A DNA stretch of 21,172 nt from Pseudomonadota bacterium (GTDB taxonomy: Bacteria > Pseudomonadota > Alphaproteobacteria > Caulobacterales > Caulobacteraceae). The notes under the pieces were generated by a model, which saw only the letters and a list, made by a program, of their open reading frames with translations, did no database searches and was not told the origin of the DNA. Position numbers and translations under genes: made by a program. The stretch spans positions 1-21,172 of the forward strand of contig JAEYNH010000129.1 in NCBI GenBank assembly GCA_023412655.1. The letters run 5' to 3'. Shown piece by piece: positions 1 through 6,428 of this stretch; position 1 is the first letter of the stretch, and the number at the start of each line of letters is the position of its first letter.

Positions 1-234
1 CTGCGCACGGAATTTCGGCAACGTTCGCGGTTTGCCGCGCGGAAATTGCGCAGCCTGGAAGCTAATTCGCAAATTGGGGCATTTTATGCCGACAGCGCGC
101 CCATGCCACGGCTAGCGCGCGCGGATATTTAGCCGAATTTGCGAAGAATCCGCCCACACCGCGGGTCGGTAAGGCAAAGCCAGCGCCGGATTTTTGTGCG
201 ACCAGTCGACCGCGGTGCTGGGGGAGTTCTAGGC
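1..234. other. Gene-free upstream stretch with an inverted repeat
   Basis: I see no convincing gene here. The stretch is locally A/T-rich for this genome. It contains a perfect 10-bp inverted repeat, TTCGCAAATT at 66-75 and AATTTGCGAA at 136-145, separated by 60 bp. It should carry the promoter of the chemotaxis-like operon that begins at 235, but I cannot recognise a clear sigma-70, sigma-54 or CtrA-type site. An open frame from 139 runs into the CheZ-like gene, but it has no visible ribosome binding site and its extra residues look like read-through of non-coding sequence. Confidence 0.45.
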
Positions 235-591
235 ATGAGCGCCGGGGAGCCTCTCCAGATCATCGCCAGCATGCGTCGGGATATCGAACTGGCCGCCGAC
301 GCCATGCTCACGGCCGCCGAGCAGGGACTTCAGGACGTTCGGCTGGCCCGAGAAGGCGCGTCGACGGCGTTCGATCGGCTGGACGCCAAGTTCTACGCGA
401 TCCTGGAGGCCTGCGCTTTCCAGGATCTGGTCGGCCAACGCCTCAGCCAACTGGAAGCGGCCCTGGGCGCCGCCCCGCAGGTCGGGGGCCCGGCGCTGCA
501 GTTGGACGGCGGCCTGCTGAACGGGCCCGCCGCGGCTGGAGGAGGCCTCGATCAGGACGCCATCGACGCCTTGATCGAGCGGGGAGGCTAG
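235..591 (+). CDS. CheZ-like chemotaxis phosphatase, very short form
   Basis: A predicted protein of 118 aa, probably a phosphatase of phospho-CheY. Residues 53-72 form a helix with FQDLVGQ at 62-68. D64 and Q68 have the same D-x-x-x-Q spacing as the catalytic D143/Q147 of E. coli CheZ (DLTGQ). The C-terminus, QDAIDALIERGG (107-118), resembles the CheY-binding C-terminal peptide of E. coli CheZ (QDQVDDLLDSLGF) and is joined by a Gly/Ala/Pro-rich linker. The protein is about half the length of E. coli CheZ (214 aa), so the long dimerisation hairpin must be shortened. I chose the ATG at 235 because GGGGGAG lies about 8 bases upstream; a longer in-frame ATG at 139 lacks such a site. It is the first of three same-strand genes and lies 19 bp before a CheY-type receiver, which fits. 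The motifs are seen directly; the phosphatase role is inferred from the family. Confidence 0.72.
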   Translation: MSAGEPLQIIASMRRDIELAADAMLTAAEQGLQDVRLAREGASTAFDRLDAKFYAILEACAFQDLVGQRLSQLEAALGAAPQVGGPALQLDGGLLNGPAAAGGGLDQDAIDALIERGG

Positions 592-610
592 GACCTAGGC
601 GGCGCGCCGG

Positions 611-1180
611 ATGCTCAGCTCTCCGCAACGGCTAGATCTGCGCAGCACGCGGGTGCTCGTCATTGACGACAACGCGCAGTCGCTCGAGCTGCTGTCGCAG
701 ATCCTGATGGGGTTCAGGGTGAGTCAGATCGTCGGCTGCCGCTCACCCGCGGAAGGCTGGAGCGAGGTCACCAGCCGCCCCTATGACCTGATCCTGATCG
801 ACCACGACATGCCGGGCGAGGACGGCGTATCGCTCACCCGGCGCATCCGGCGCGAGACGGAACACGCCAACGTGACGGCGCCGGTCATCCTGCTCAGCGG
901 CCACACGCCGATGGAGCGGGTGAACGAGGCCCGGGATGCGGGCGCGAACCTGGTGGTGAAGAAGCCCGTTGCGCCGGCGGTGCTCCTGGCGCGGATCGTG
1001 TGGCTGGCTCACACCAACCGCGAGTTCGTCGCAAGCGCCACCTATTGCGGACCGGACCGCCGCTTCCGCAAGGCGGCGCCGCCAGAGGAACTCGGAGAGC
1101 GCCGCGCCCCGCTCTTGGCTGTCACCGCCACGCCGGAGCGCGCCATGTCACAGGAAGAGGTCGATGCGCTTTTCGGTTAG
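611..1180 (+). CDS. CheY-type response regulator with FliM-N-like C-terminal peptide
   Basis: A 189-aa single-domain response regulator. The receiver spans about residues 12-135 and keeps every key residue: acidic pair D19/D20, phospho-acceptor D64 (in ILIDHDMPG), S96 as the T/S switch (VILLSGHT), and K118 before P119. No DNA-binding output domain follows. After the receiver comes an Arg-rich GPDRRFR motif, which I remember as common in Caulobacteraceae regulators, then a disordered-looking linker. The last 11 residues, MSQEEVDALFG (179-189), closely resemble the N-terminal CheY-binding peptide of the flagellar switch protein FliM (LSQAEIDALLNG). A receiver carrying that peptide on its own tail is unusual. 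The gene sits between a CheZ-like gene and a helical protein 12 bp downstream, so a motility/chemotaxis role is likely. The ATG at 611 has no strong ribosome binding site close by (GGGGAGG lies about 23 bases upstream), so translation may be coupled to the upstream gene. Confidence 0.82.
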   Translation: MLSSPQRLDLRSTRVLVIDDNAQSLELLSQILMGFRVSQIVGCRSPAEGWSEVTSRPYDLILIDHDMPGEDGVSLTRRIRRETEHANVTAPVILLSGHTPMERVNEARDAGANLVVKKPVAPAVLLARIVWLAHTNREFVASATYCGPDRRFRKAAPPEELGERRAPLLAVTATPERAMSQEEVDALFG

Positions 1181-1192
1181 CGGAGCAAAACC

Positions 1193-1654
1193 ATGAGCGC
1201 CCGCGTGTTCACGCCTGAGAACCGCCTAGCCAAGGTACTCGCGTCCCTGGAAGGCCAGACGGCTGCTCAGCTGGTCGACGCCGCCCAGCTGCGCGTCACG
1301 CGCCTGGAGGGCGTCATCCGCGACTATGTCGGGGAGAAGCTCGCCCATCTTCTGGGCTACGCCCGCATGGGCGAGGAGGCGCTGTTCGCCGAGAGCCGCG
1401 AACTGGGCGCTCACGCCAACGACATCGCCGATGTGGCCAGCGCCGGGGGCCTACATGCGGTGGGCGAGGTCGCCCGGGGCATCAGCGCGATGATCGACAG
1501 CCTGGTCCGCCACGGCGTCTGGCACACCGACGCCCTGAGGCTGCACCTGGACGCCCTGGCGCTGCTCAATCACAGCGACGGCGATGCGACAGACGGCGAC
1601 CTGATTCTGAGCCGCCTGCGCAGCATGCGCAGCGCCATCGGGGTCGTCGAGTAA
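1193..1654 (+). CDS. Helical protein of unknown function in the chemotaxis-like operon
   Basis: A 153-aa protein I do not recognise with confidence. It is soluble, predicted mostly helical, with no signal peptide, membrane segment or cysteine. The N-terminal half (about residues 8-60) and the central part (83-130) both look like amphipathic helices; the central helix contains a Trp (HGVWHTDAL). The start has a good ribosome binding site (CGGAG, 8 bases before the ATG), 12 bp after the response regulator stop. Its place behind CheZ-like and CheY-like genes suggests an accessory chemotaxis or receiver-interacting protein. It may correspond to the small proteins annotated as CheE in Caulobacteraceae, but that rests on memory of genomic context and not on a motif. 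It ends convergently 14 bp from the acyl-CoA dehydrogenase gene. Confidence 0.6.
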   Translation: MSARVFTPENRLAKVLASLEGQTAAQLVDAAQLRVTRLEGVIRDYVGEKLAHLLGYARMGEEALFAESRELGAHANDIADVASAGGLHAVGEVARGISAMIDSLVRHGVWHTDALRLHLDALALLNHSDGDATDGDLILSRLRSMRSAIGVVE

Positions 1655-1668
1655 CCTCACGAAGCCTG

Positions 1669-2892
1669 CTAGAGCCCGAGCACCATCTTGGCCATGATGT
1701 TGTGCTGGATCTCGTTGGACCCGGCGTAGATCGAGGTCTTGCGGTAGTTGAAATACTGAGGCGCCACCGTGGCCGCATAGTCCGGGCCGGCGCGGAAGGC
1801 GTTGGTGTCGCCGTTCAGCTCGGCCCAGGTGTCGCGAACGAAAGGCTGGGCATAGATGCCGGCCGCCTCCAGGGCGAGCTCGGTGATCGCCTGCTGCATC
1901 TGGCTTCCTTCCAGCTTCAGCATGGAAGATACTGCGCCCATGGCTTCGCCGTTGGCCCGGCCCGCGAAGATGCGCAGCTCCGTGGCGTTCAGGGCACCGA
2001 CCTTGATCTCGGTCTCGGCGAGCTTTCGGCGGAAGGCCGGATCACTCATCATCGAGCCGCCGCCGTCCGACCGCTCGAGGCCGGCGATCTTGCGCACCTT
2101 GCGCAGCTGGTTCTGCAGGCCCGGCGCATAGGCGTTGCCCCGCTCGAACTGCAGCAGGTACTTGGCGTAGGTCCAGCCTTCGCCTTCCTTGCCGATGCGA
2201 TTGGCCACCGGCACCCGGACGTTGTCGAAGAAGGTCTCGTTGATCTCCTGTTCGCCGTCGGGCGGGCCGTCGAGCGTCGGGATCGGACGGATGGTGATGC
2301 CAGGCGTCCGCATGTCGATCAGAAGGAAGCTGATGCCCTTCTGACGGATATCCTCGTTGGAGGTGCGCACCAGGCAGAACATCCAGTCGGCCCACTGCGC
2401 GAGGGTCGTCCACGTCTTGGAGCCGTTCAGCACGTAATGGTCGCCGTCGCGCTCGGCCTTCAGCGCCAGCGAGGCAAGGTCCGAGCCGGAGCCCGGTTCG
2501 GAGTAGCCCTGGCACCACCAGACGTCGGTGGTCAGGATCTTGGGCAGGTGCTGCTGCTTCTGCTCCTCGGTTCCGAAGGCCATCACCACCGGGGCGCACA
2601 TCTTCAGCCCCATGTTCGAGGTGGACGGAGCGCCGGCCAGCGCCATCTCCATGTCGAAGACGTACTTCCTGCCGAGGCTCCAGCCCGTGCCGCCGTATTC
2701 CACCGGCCAGTCAGGGGCGATCCAGCCCTTCTCGCCCAGCCGCTTCAACCAGCGGACCTGGCTTTCCTTGTCGAGATAGCCGTTCTTGGACTGCGCCATG
2801 CGGGCGCGCATGTCCTCGTCGTAGGCCTGCGCGATGAACGCGCGGACCTCCTCACGGAAGGCGAGTTCCTCGGGAGAGAAATCCAGGTCCAT
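1669..2892 (-). CDS. Acyl-CoA dehydrogenase family protein
   Basis: A 407-aa FAD-dependent acyl-CoA dehydrogenase, catalysing alpha,beta-dehydrogenation of an acyl-CoA thioester. Domains in order: N-terminal helical domain (about 1-120), beta domain with the flavin-binding signature WCQGYSEPGSGSDLA (126-140) and NGSKTWTT (156-163), and C-terminal helical domain (about 235-407). The usual catalytic Glu of medium-chain enzymes (YEGT) is Ala here, in YAGSNEIQ (389-396). E250 (QFERGNAYA) sits where isovaleryl-CoA-type enzymes carry their alternative base. The N-terminus (MDLDFSPEELAFREEVRAF) and the C-terminal IYxGSNEI resemble the PimC/FadE-like group. The start at 2892 is fixed by AGGAGG just upstream; a longer in-frame extension overlaps the upstream gene. 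The gene lies 10 bp after the ABM-fold gene, so the two are co-transcribed. The substrate cannot be read from sequence. Confidence 0.93.
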   Translation of the reverse strand: MDLDFSPEELAFREEVRAFIAQAYDEDMRARMAQSKNGYLDKESQVRWLKRLGEKGWIAPDWPVEYGGTGWSLGRKYVFDMEMALAGAPSTSNMGLKMCAPVVMAFGTEEQKQQHLPKILTTDVWWCQGYSEPGSGSDLASLALKAERDGDHYVLNGSKTWTTLAQWADWMFCLVRTSNEDIRQKGISFLLIDMRTPGITIRPIPTLDGPPDGEQEINETFFDNVRVPVANRIGKEGEGWTYAKYLLQFERGNAYAPGLQNQLRKVRKIAGLERSDGGGSMMSDPAFRRKLAETEIKVGALNATELRIFAGRANGEAMGAVSSMLKLEGSQMQQAITELALEAAGIYAQPFVRDTWAELNGDTNAFRAGPDYAATVAPQYFNYRKTSIYAGSNEIQHNIMAKMVLGL

Positions 2893-2902
2893 GCGGGCCT
2901 CC

Positions 2903-3196
2903 TCAGCCGACGCCGTCGAGGTATTCGATCTCGGGCCGGCCAGCCAGGAAGGCCGCGAACCTGGGCCCGGCGGCCTTGAAGTAGTCGGTGCCGCCATGAT
3001 GGGTCAGGGCGTCCTGGTCCTTGTAGAGCTCCAGAACCTTGTAGACGTTGGGCTCGGTGCGGCTCTTGGTGAGCTGATAGGCGATATTGCCCGGCTCGTT
3101 GGCGCGCACCTGGGCGGCGAGCTCGGTGAAGAAGGCTTCGAATTCCGCGCCCTTGCCGTCCTGGATCGGCAGTTTGGCGATCACCCCGATGGTCAT
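2903..3196 (-). CDS. Putative quinol/antibiotic-biosynthesis monooxygenase (ABM fold)
   Basis: A 97-aa protein with the length and pattern of the dimeric alpha+beta barrel ABM family. It has an N-terminal strand MTIGVIAKLPIQDGK, a helix with the family-like spacing FEAFFTELAAQVRANEPG, a strand ending AYQL, a second strand VYKVLELYKDQDAL, then HGGTDYFK and a C-terminal strand. Members include cofactor-free monooxygenases (YgiN-type) and many proteins of unknown role. The ATG at 3196 has GGGAGG immediately upstream; an earlier start four codons before is less likely. It is the first gene of a two-gene operon with the acyl-CoA dehydrogenase (10-bp gap), which suggests work on the same small-molecule pathway. 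The substrate is unknown. Confidence 0.82.
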   Translation of the reverse strand: MTIGVIAKLPIQDGKGAEFEAFFTELAAQVRANEPGNIAYQLTKSRTEPNVYKVLELYKDQDALTHHGGTDYFKAAGPRFAAFLAGRPEIEYLDGVG

Positions 3197-3271
3197 GCGA
3201 CCTCCCAACGTTTGTTTGAACGGACGGTAGAGCCGCCCCGGCCCCGGGGCAAGGCCGACGTCGGGTGAGAC

Positions 3272-4252
3272 TCAGTCCAGCAGGCGACGGAAAGCCGGGC
3301 TGACGTGCTCGGAGAAGCCGCAGCCCGTGCGCCGGACGATCACGGCGGCGATATCGTTAGCTTGTGCGAAGGCCTCGGCCCGCGACCCGAGCACGGTCAG
3401 CGCCGTGCAGTAGGCGTCAGCCCACAGACAGCTCTGGTGCACGACGGTGACGGCGCAGGTCCCGTCGGCGGCGGGCGCCCCGGTGGCGGGATCCAGAGTG
3501 TGGTGATAGCGGCGGCCATCGGCCTCGAAGCTACGCCGCCAGTCGCCCGACGTGGCGATGGAGAGGCCATGCAGGGCCACGACGATTGGCGGCTCGGGCA
3601 GGTCGCAGCCGGGGGGGCGCTCCACGTCCACCCACCAGGGCTCACCGTCGCCTTTCACCCCGCCGCCGCGCAGCTCGCCCCCGATCTCGAGCAGGATGTC
3701 GCGCACGCCAAGCGCCGCCAACGCCTCGAAGGCGAGGTCGACCCCGAAGCCCTTCGCGATGCCGGAGAGGTCCAGGCCGACGCCGCCCGGCTGCAGCAGG
3801 CGGCCGTCCTCCAGGCGGAGCTCCCGCCAGCCGGGCCGATCAGCGACAGCGACCGCGGGGGGGTGTCCCACTGCGCCGGCAGGTCCGAAGCCCCACAGGT
3901 CCACGAGGGGGCCGAGGGTAGGATCAAAGGCGCCGCCGCTCTTCTCGGCCAGATCGAGGGCGGCGCGCATCACGGTGGCGAATTCCGGCGGCAGCGACAT
4001 CCAGCTGCCGGCCGGAGCTCGCCCAAAGCGCCAGAGGTCGCTACCGGGCTCCCAGGTGCTCATCTGGGCCACGACCCTGTCGCAAGCGGCCTGGACAGCC
4101 GCTCGGGCGATGGCCTCGCTCACGTCGCCCGGCAGGCGCGCGGTGAGGGTCCAGATAACGCCCATGGTTGGGCCATCCAGCCGCACCAGCCTGCCCTCGC
4201 GGGGGCGAGCGCCCTCCGGCGTCAAGGTGAGCGGAATGGCAACCCGGCGCAC
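3272..4252 (-). CDS. apbE: FAD:protein FMN transferase (ApbE family)
   Basis: A 326-aa flavin transferase that uses FAD to attach FMN covalently to Thr/Ser in target proteins, with Mg2+. Family landmarks: GPTMG at 27-31, GGAFDPTLGPLVDLWGFG (106-123), the DLSGIAKGFGVD core (161-172), EIGGELR (189-195), ATSGDWR (233-239) and YHHTLDPATGAP (249-260), then an acidic ADAYCTALTVLG segment (278-289). All main FAD/Mg-binding stretches are present. Most ApbE proteins are exported lipoproteins, but this one shows no signal peptide. The GTG at 4252 is the first possible start after an in-frame stop, and only 26 residues precede the family core. The GTG lies 7 bp after the DUF4198 stop with no good ribosome binding site, implying translational coupling. 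It is the last gene of the PepSY-DUF2271-DUF4198-ApbE operon. A likely target is the DUF2271 protein. Confidence 0.93.
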   Translation of the reverse strand: MRRVAIPLTLTPEGARPREGRLVRLDGPTMGVIWTLTARLPGDVSEAIARAAVQAACDRVVAQMSTWEPGSDLWRFGRAPAGSWMSLPPEFATVMRAALDLAEKSGGAFDPTLGPLVDLWGFGPAGAVGHPPAVAVADRPGWRELRLEDGRLLQPGGVGLDLSGIAKGFGVDLAFEALAALGVRDILLEIGGELRGGGVKGDGEPWWVDVERPPGCDLPEPPIVVALHGLSIATSGDWRRSFEADGRRYHHTLDPATGAPAADGTCAVTVVHQSCLWADAYCTALTVLGSRAEAFAQANDIAAVIVRRTGCGFSEHVSPAFRRLLD

Positions 4253-4259
4253 GGAGGGA

Positions 4260-5066
4260 TCAGTCGGGCATCACCTCGAGAGTGGCCACATAGCCCGCGC
4301 TCTTGCGGACGCCGCCCTCACCCTGCCCCTGCACGCCGGCTTCCAGCCAGTAGAGGCCGGGCTCGGGCCAGGCGATCTCGAACACACCGTCGGCGCCCGT
4401 GGTCGCCTTCAGCTCGACGCCCTTGTCACGGTAGCGGGTGGAGCCCAGCACCACTTCCACATCCACACCCGCCGCGGGCTTGCCGTCGTTGAGCAGGCGG
4501 AAGCGACCCTTCTCGCTGGCCACCAGGTCATTGGGATGGGTGATCGGCTCCAGCTCCAAACCGCGGCCGGTGGGCTTGAGAGCGTCGGTGTTCGGCGCTC
4601 CGGCGGTGACGAACGTCTCGACCCGGCGGATGGTGTGCGTCACCTGCACGTCGGTGGCGTCCTTGGGGATCGCCGTGGCTATCTGGTCAGCCGAACCGCG
4701 CCAGCGCTTGGTCTCACCGCCCTGCTTGTAGGAAGCCATCGCCCCTTCCGAGACATTGGCGATCTTGTAGGTGCCGGGCTTGGCGAGCTGCAGGTCGAAG
4801 GTGGAGCGGTACTTGCCCGTCGAACCGTTGCGGATTTCCACCGGCTGGCCGTCCGGCCCGACCGCCTTCACCCCGTCCAGCCGCATCGGCACGTGATCAG
4901 GGTAGAACAGGGTGTTGGAGACGGCGCCATCCACCGTGACCCACGGCTCGGCCGCCGAAAGCACCGTGGCAGAGGGCGCCAGCCACATCCGGTGGGCGTG
5001 GGCGGCCGGTGCGACGGCGAGGCTCAGCAGGGCCGCCACAGCGGCGGCGCGGAAGGCTTGGGACAT
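4260..5066 (-). CDS. DUF4198 periplasmic protein
   Basis: A 268-aa exported protein of the DUF4198 family, a group often linked to metal uptake or handling (NikM-like). Residues 1-24 form a clear Sec signal peptide ending AHA. Cleavage there would leave a mature protein beginning HRMWLAPS, with His first, a possible metal-binding amino terminus. A beta-rich first domain (about 25-170) is followed by a carboxypeptidase-regulatory/Ig-like domain (about 180-268) with KPAAGVDVEVV and GADGVFEIAWPEPGLYWLEA. The start at 5066 is chosen because GGAGAG and the signal peptide both fit it; longer in-frame starts would place about 98 residues ahead of the signal peptide. It lies 20 bp downstream of DUF2271 and 7 bp upstream of ApbE, so it is in the same operon. 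The molecular function is not known to me. Confidence 0.88.
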   Translation of the reverse strand: MSQAFRAAAVAALLSLAVAPAAHAHRMWLAPSATVLSAAEPWVTVDGAVSNTLFYPDHVPMRLDGVKAVGPDGQPVEIRNGSTGKYRSTFDLQLAKPGTYKIANVSEGAMASYKQGGETKRWRGSADQIATAIPKDATDVQVTHTIRRVETFVTAGAPNTDALKPTGRGLELEPITHPNDLVASEKGRFRLLNDGKPAAGVDVEVVLGSTRYRDKGVELKATTGADGVFEIAWPEPGLYWLEAGVQGQGEGGVRKSAGYVATLEVMPD

Positions 5067-5086
5067 CGGTCGGTCTCTCCGGGCGA

Positions 5087-5623
5087 TCAGGGTTTGGCGG
5101 TGACGGTGACGGCGCCCAGTTCGGACGAGCCGGAGGCCGAGGCGGGCTTGGCGGCGCCCTTGGCGGGCCAGGTGAAGGGGACGCGGACCACCTCGCGGCC
5201 GCCCACTTCGCGAGCCGCCTCGACGGCGAGGGTGTACTGGCCCGGCGCGACGCCGCGCATCTGGGCGGCGCCGAACACCACCTGATGACGGCCAGGCGCC
5301 TTGGTCGGCCCGCTGACGCCGTCGGCGGGGAAACTCATCGTCCGGCCGGCCTTGCGCCACCAGGTGCGCATGTCCTTCAGCCAGGTCGTACCCTCGTTGT
5401 TCTTCAGCTTCACGTCGTACCAGACGGCCAGCGTCTTCACCGCCGCCTGATCCGGTCCCTCGATCCAGAACGAGACGTAGGGGCGGTGGTATTCAGCGAC
5501 GTTCAGCCGGGGGATCTCGACGCTGACCGCCAGCTCGGCGGCGTTGGCCACGGCTGGAGCGGCCAGCGGCGCGGCGGCGGCGCCGGTAAAGGCGGCGAAC
5601 AGGTGCGGGCGTCGGACGCGCAT
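5087..5623 (-). CDS. DUF2271 exported protein, probable flavinylation target
   Basis: A 178-aa exported protein of the DUF2271 type. The N-terminus MRVRRPHLFAAFTG followed by an Ala-rich segment to about residue 28 is a signal peptide; the Arg-Arg pair and the weakly hydrophobic core make Tat export possible, though the motif is not perfect. The mature part holds a beta-sandwich-like pattern, a Trp-rich region (WYDVKL, WWRKAG) and DGVSGPT at 101-107. That heptad matches the ApbE flavinylation pattern D-x-x-S/T-G-A-T with Pro for Ala, so T107 is the predicted FMN attachment point. The ATG at 5623 has AGGAG about 8 bases upstream and follows the PepSY stop by 9 bp. ApbE is encoded two genes downstream, which supports the assignment. 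The role is likely envelope electron transfer, possibly metal reduction (inference). Confidence 0.86.
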   Translation of the reverse strand: MRVRRPHLFAAFTGAAAAPLAAPAVANAAELAVSVEIPRLNVAEYHRPYVSFWIEGPDQAAVKTLAVWYDVKLKNNEGTTWLKDMRTWWRKAGRTMSFPADGVSGPTKAPGRHQVVFGAAQMRGVAPGQYTLAVEAAREVGGREVVRVPFTWPAKGAAKPASASGSSELGAVTVTAKP

Positions 5624-5632
5624 GCGCTCTCC

Positions 5633-6313
5633 TCAGTGGATCAGGAACAGGGCCAGAAGGACCGGGATAAGCAGGCCCAGGCCGACGAGCGGCCAGGTGG
5701 ATTTCCGGGCATGGGCGTGGAGCTGCAGGAGCAGCAGGCCGGTGATCGAGAAGACCACGCAGGCGACGGCGAAGATGTCGATGAACCAGGCCCACGCCGC
5801 GCCGGTGTTGCGGCCCTTGTGCAGGTCGTTGAGGTAGGCGATCCAGCCGCGATCGGTGCGCTCGTAAGCCACCGCGCCCGTCTCTGTGTCCAGGGTCACC
5901 CAGCCGTCTGAGCCCGGACCCGGCAGGGCCACATAGGCCTCGCCCGGCGACCATTCCACCGGCCCCGCCGGCGCCTTGACCTTCATTTCGGACGACAGCC
6001 ACTGACGCACGGCCGCCGGCAGCTCGCCCTCGGCAGCCTCTGCGCTCTTCAGCACCGGCAGCAGGTTCGCCGGCACTTCGCCGTCGCGGCTAATGGTCTT
6101 CGGCTCGGCCTTGATGTCGGCCGCATGGTTCAGGGTGATGCCGGTGACCGCGAAAAGCAGCATGCCCACCAGGCAAACCGCCGCGCTGATCCAGTGCCAC
6201 TGCACGACTTGGCGCATGAATGCGGCGCGCTTCTGGGCGCGCTTCTTGGCCCGGGCGCGTTCGGCGGCGGCAGCCTCTGCGGCGGCGCCCCCCGGGGGCA
6301 GGGTGACGTTCAA
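5633..6313 (-). CDS. PepSY-associated transmembrane protein
   Basis: A 226-aa inner-membrane protein, the first gene of a flavin/metal operon. It has a Lys/Arg/Ala-rich cytoplasmic N-terminus (1-33), a first membrane segment (about 41-61, beginning WHWISAA and ending GITLNH), a periplasmic PepSY-like domain (about 65-165, with WVTLDTETGAVAYERTDRG), and two C-terminal membrane segments (about 175-197 and 206-225). Conserved-looking His residues in or next to the membrane (H40, H63, H165, H199) could bind haem, as proposed for PepSY membrane proteins. The start is uncertain. TTG at 6313 is the only possible start between an in-frame stop and an ATG at 6217 (M33). The TTG keeps the basic tail typical of the family, but its AGAAGAG sits too close. 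DUF2271 follows after 9 bp. A role in electron transfer across the membrane to the flavoprotein is inferred. Confidence 0.85.
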   Translation of the reverse strand: MNVTLPPGGAAAEAAAAERARAKKRAQKRAAFMRQVVQWHWISAAVCLVGMLLFAVTGITLNHAADIKAEPKTISRDGEVPANLLPVLKSAEAAEGELPAAVRQWLSSEMKVKAPAGPVEWSPGEAYVALPGPGSDGWVTLDTETGAVAYERTDRGWIAYLNDLHKGRNTGAAWAWFIDIFAVACVVFSITGLLLLQLHAHARKSTWPLVGLGLLIPVLLALFLIH

Positions 6314-6428
6314 CTCTTCTGACCGAAGCCGTTACTAATTAAGAACGCCTCGCATTATCACGTCCCGCGCGGGTGACAAGAGCAGAAGCTCTGCCGCATT
6401 GCGATTTGGGAGTACGTCTCCCGCGCGG
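6314..6428 (-). promoter_or_regulatory. Leader region of the PepSY-DUF2271-DUF4198-apbE operon
   Basis: This 115-bp gap must hold the promoter for the operon read leftwards, unless it is co-transcribed with the small gene at 6429-6722. It contains an unusually A/T-rich patch (6332-6360; reverse strand GTGATAATGCGAGG...TTCTTAATTAG). The GATAATG half looks like one arm of a Fur-type box, but the second arm does not match, so I do not call a Fur site. A small hairpin, AGAGC-AGAA-GCTCT at 6379-6392, and the palindrome CCCGCGCGGG at 6364-6373 could end the upstream transcript, though no T-run follows. Confidence 0.3.

Noticed and set aside
1702..2979. 425-codon + strand frame opposite the acyl-CoA dehydrogenase
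   Set aside because: Shadow of the dehydrogenase; low-complexity composition and no motif.
3552..5285. 577-codon + strand frame across apbE, DUF4198 and DUF2271
   Set aside because: It spans three well-supported genes on the other strand, has no motif and is rich in Arg/Pro/Ser/Gly from GC bias.
5067..5360. 98-residue N-terminal extension of the DUF4198 protein
   Set aside because: It overlaps most of the DUF2271 gene's end and would bury a clear signal peptide in the middle of the chain.
6332..6360. Fur-box-like sequence before the PepSY operon
   Set aside because: Only one arm (GATAATG) resembles the consensus; the second arm does not match.
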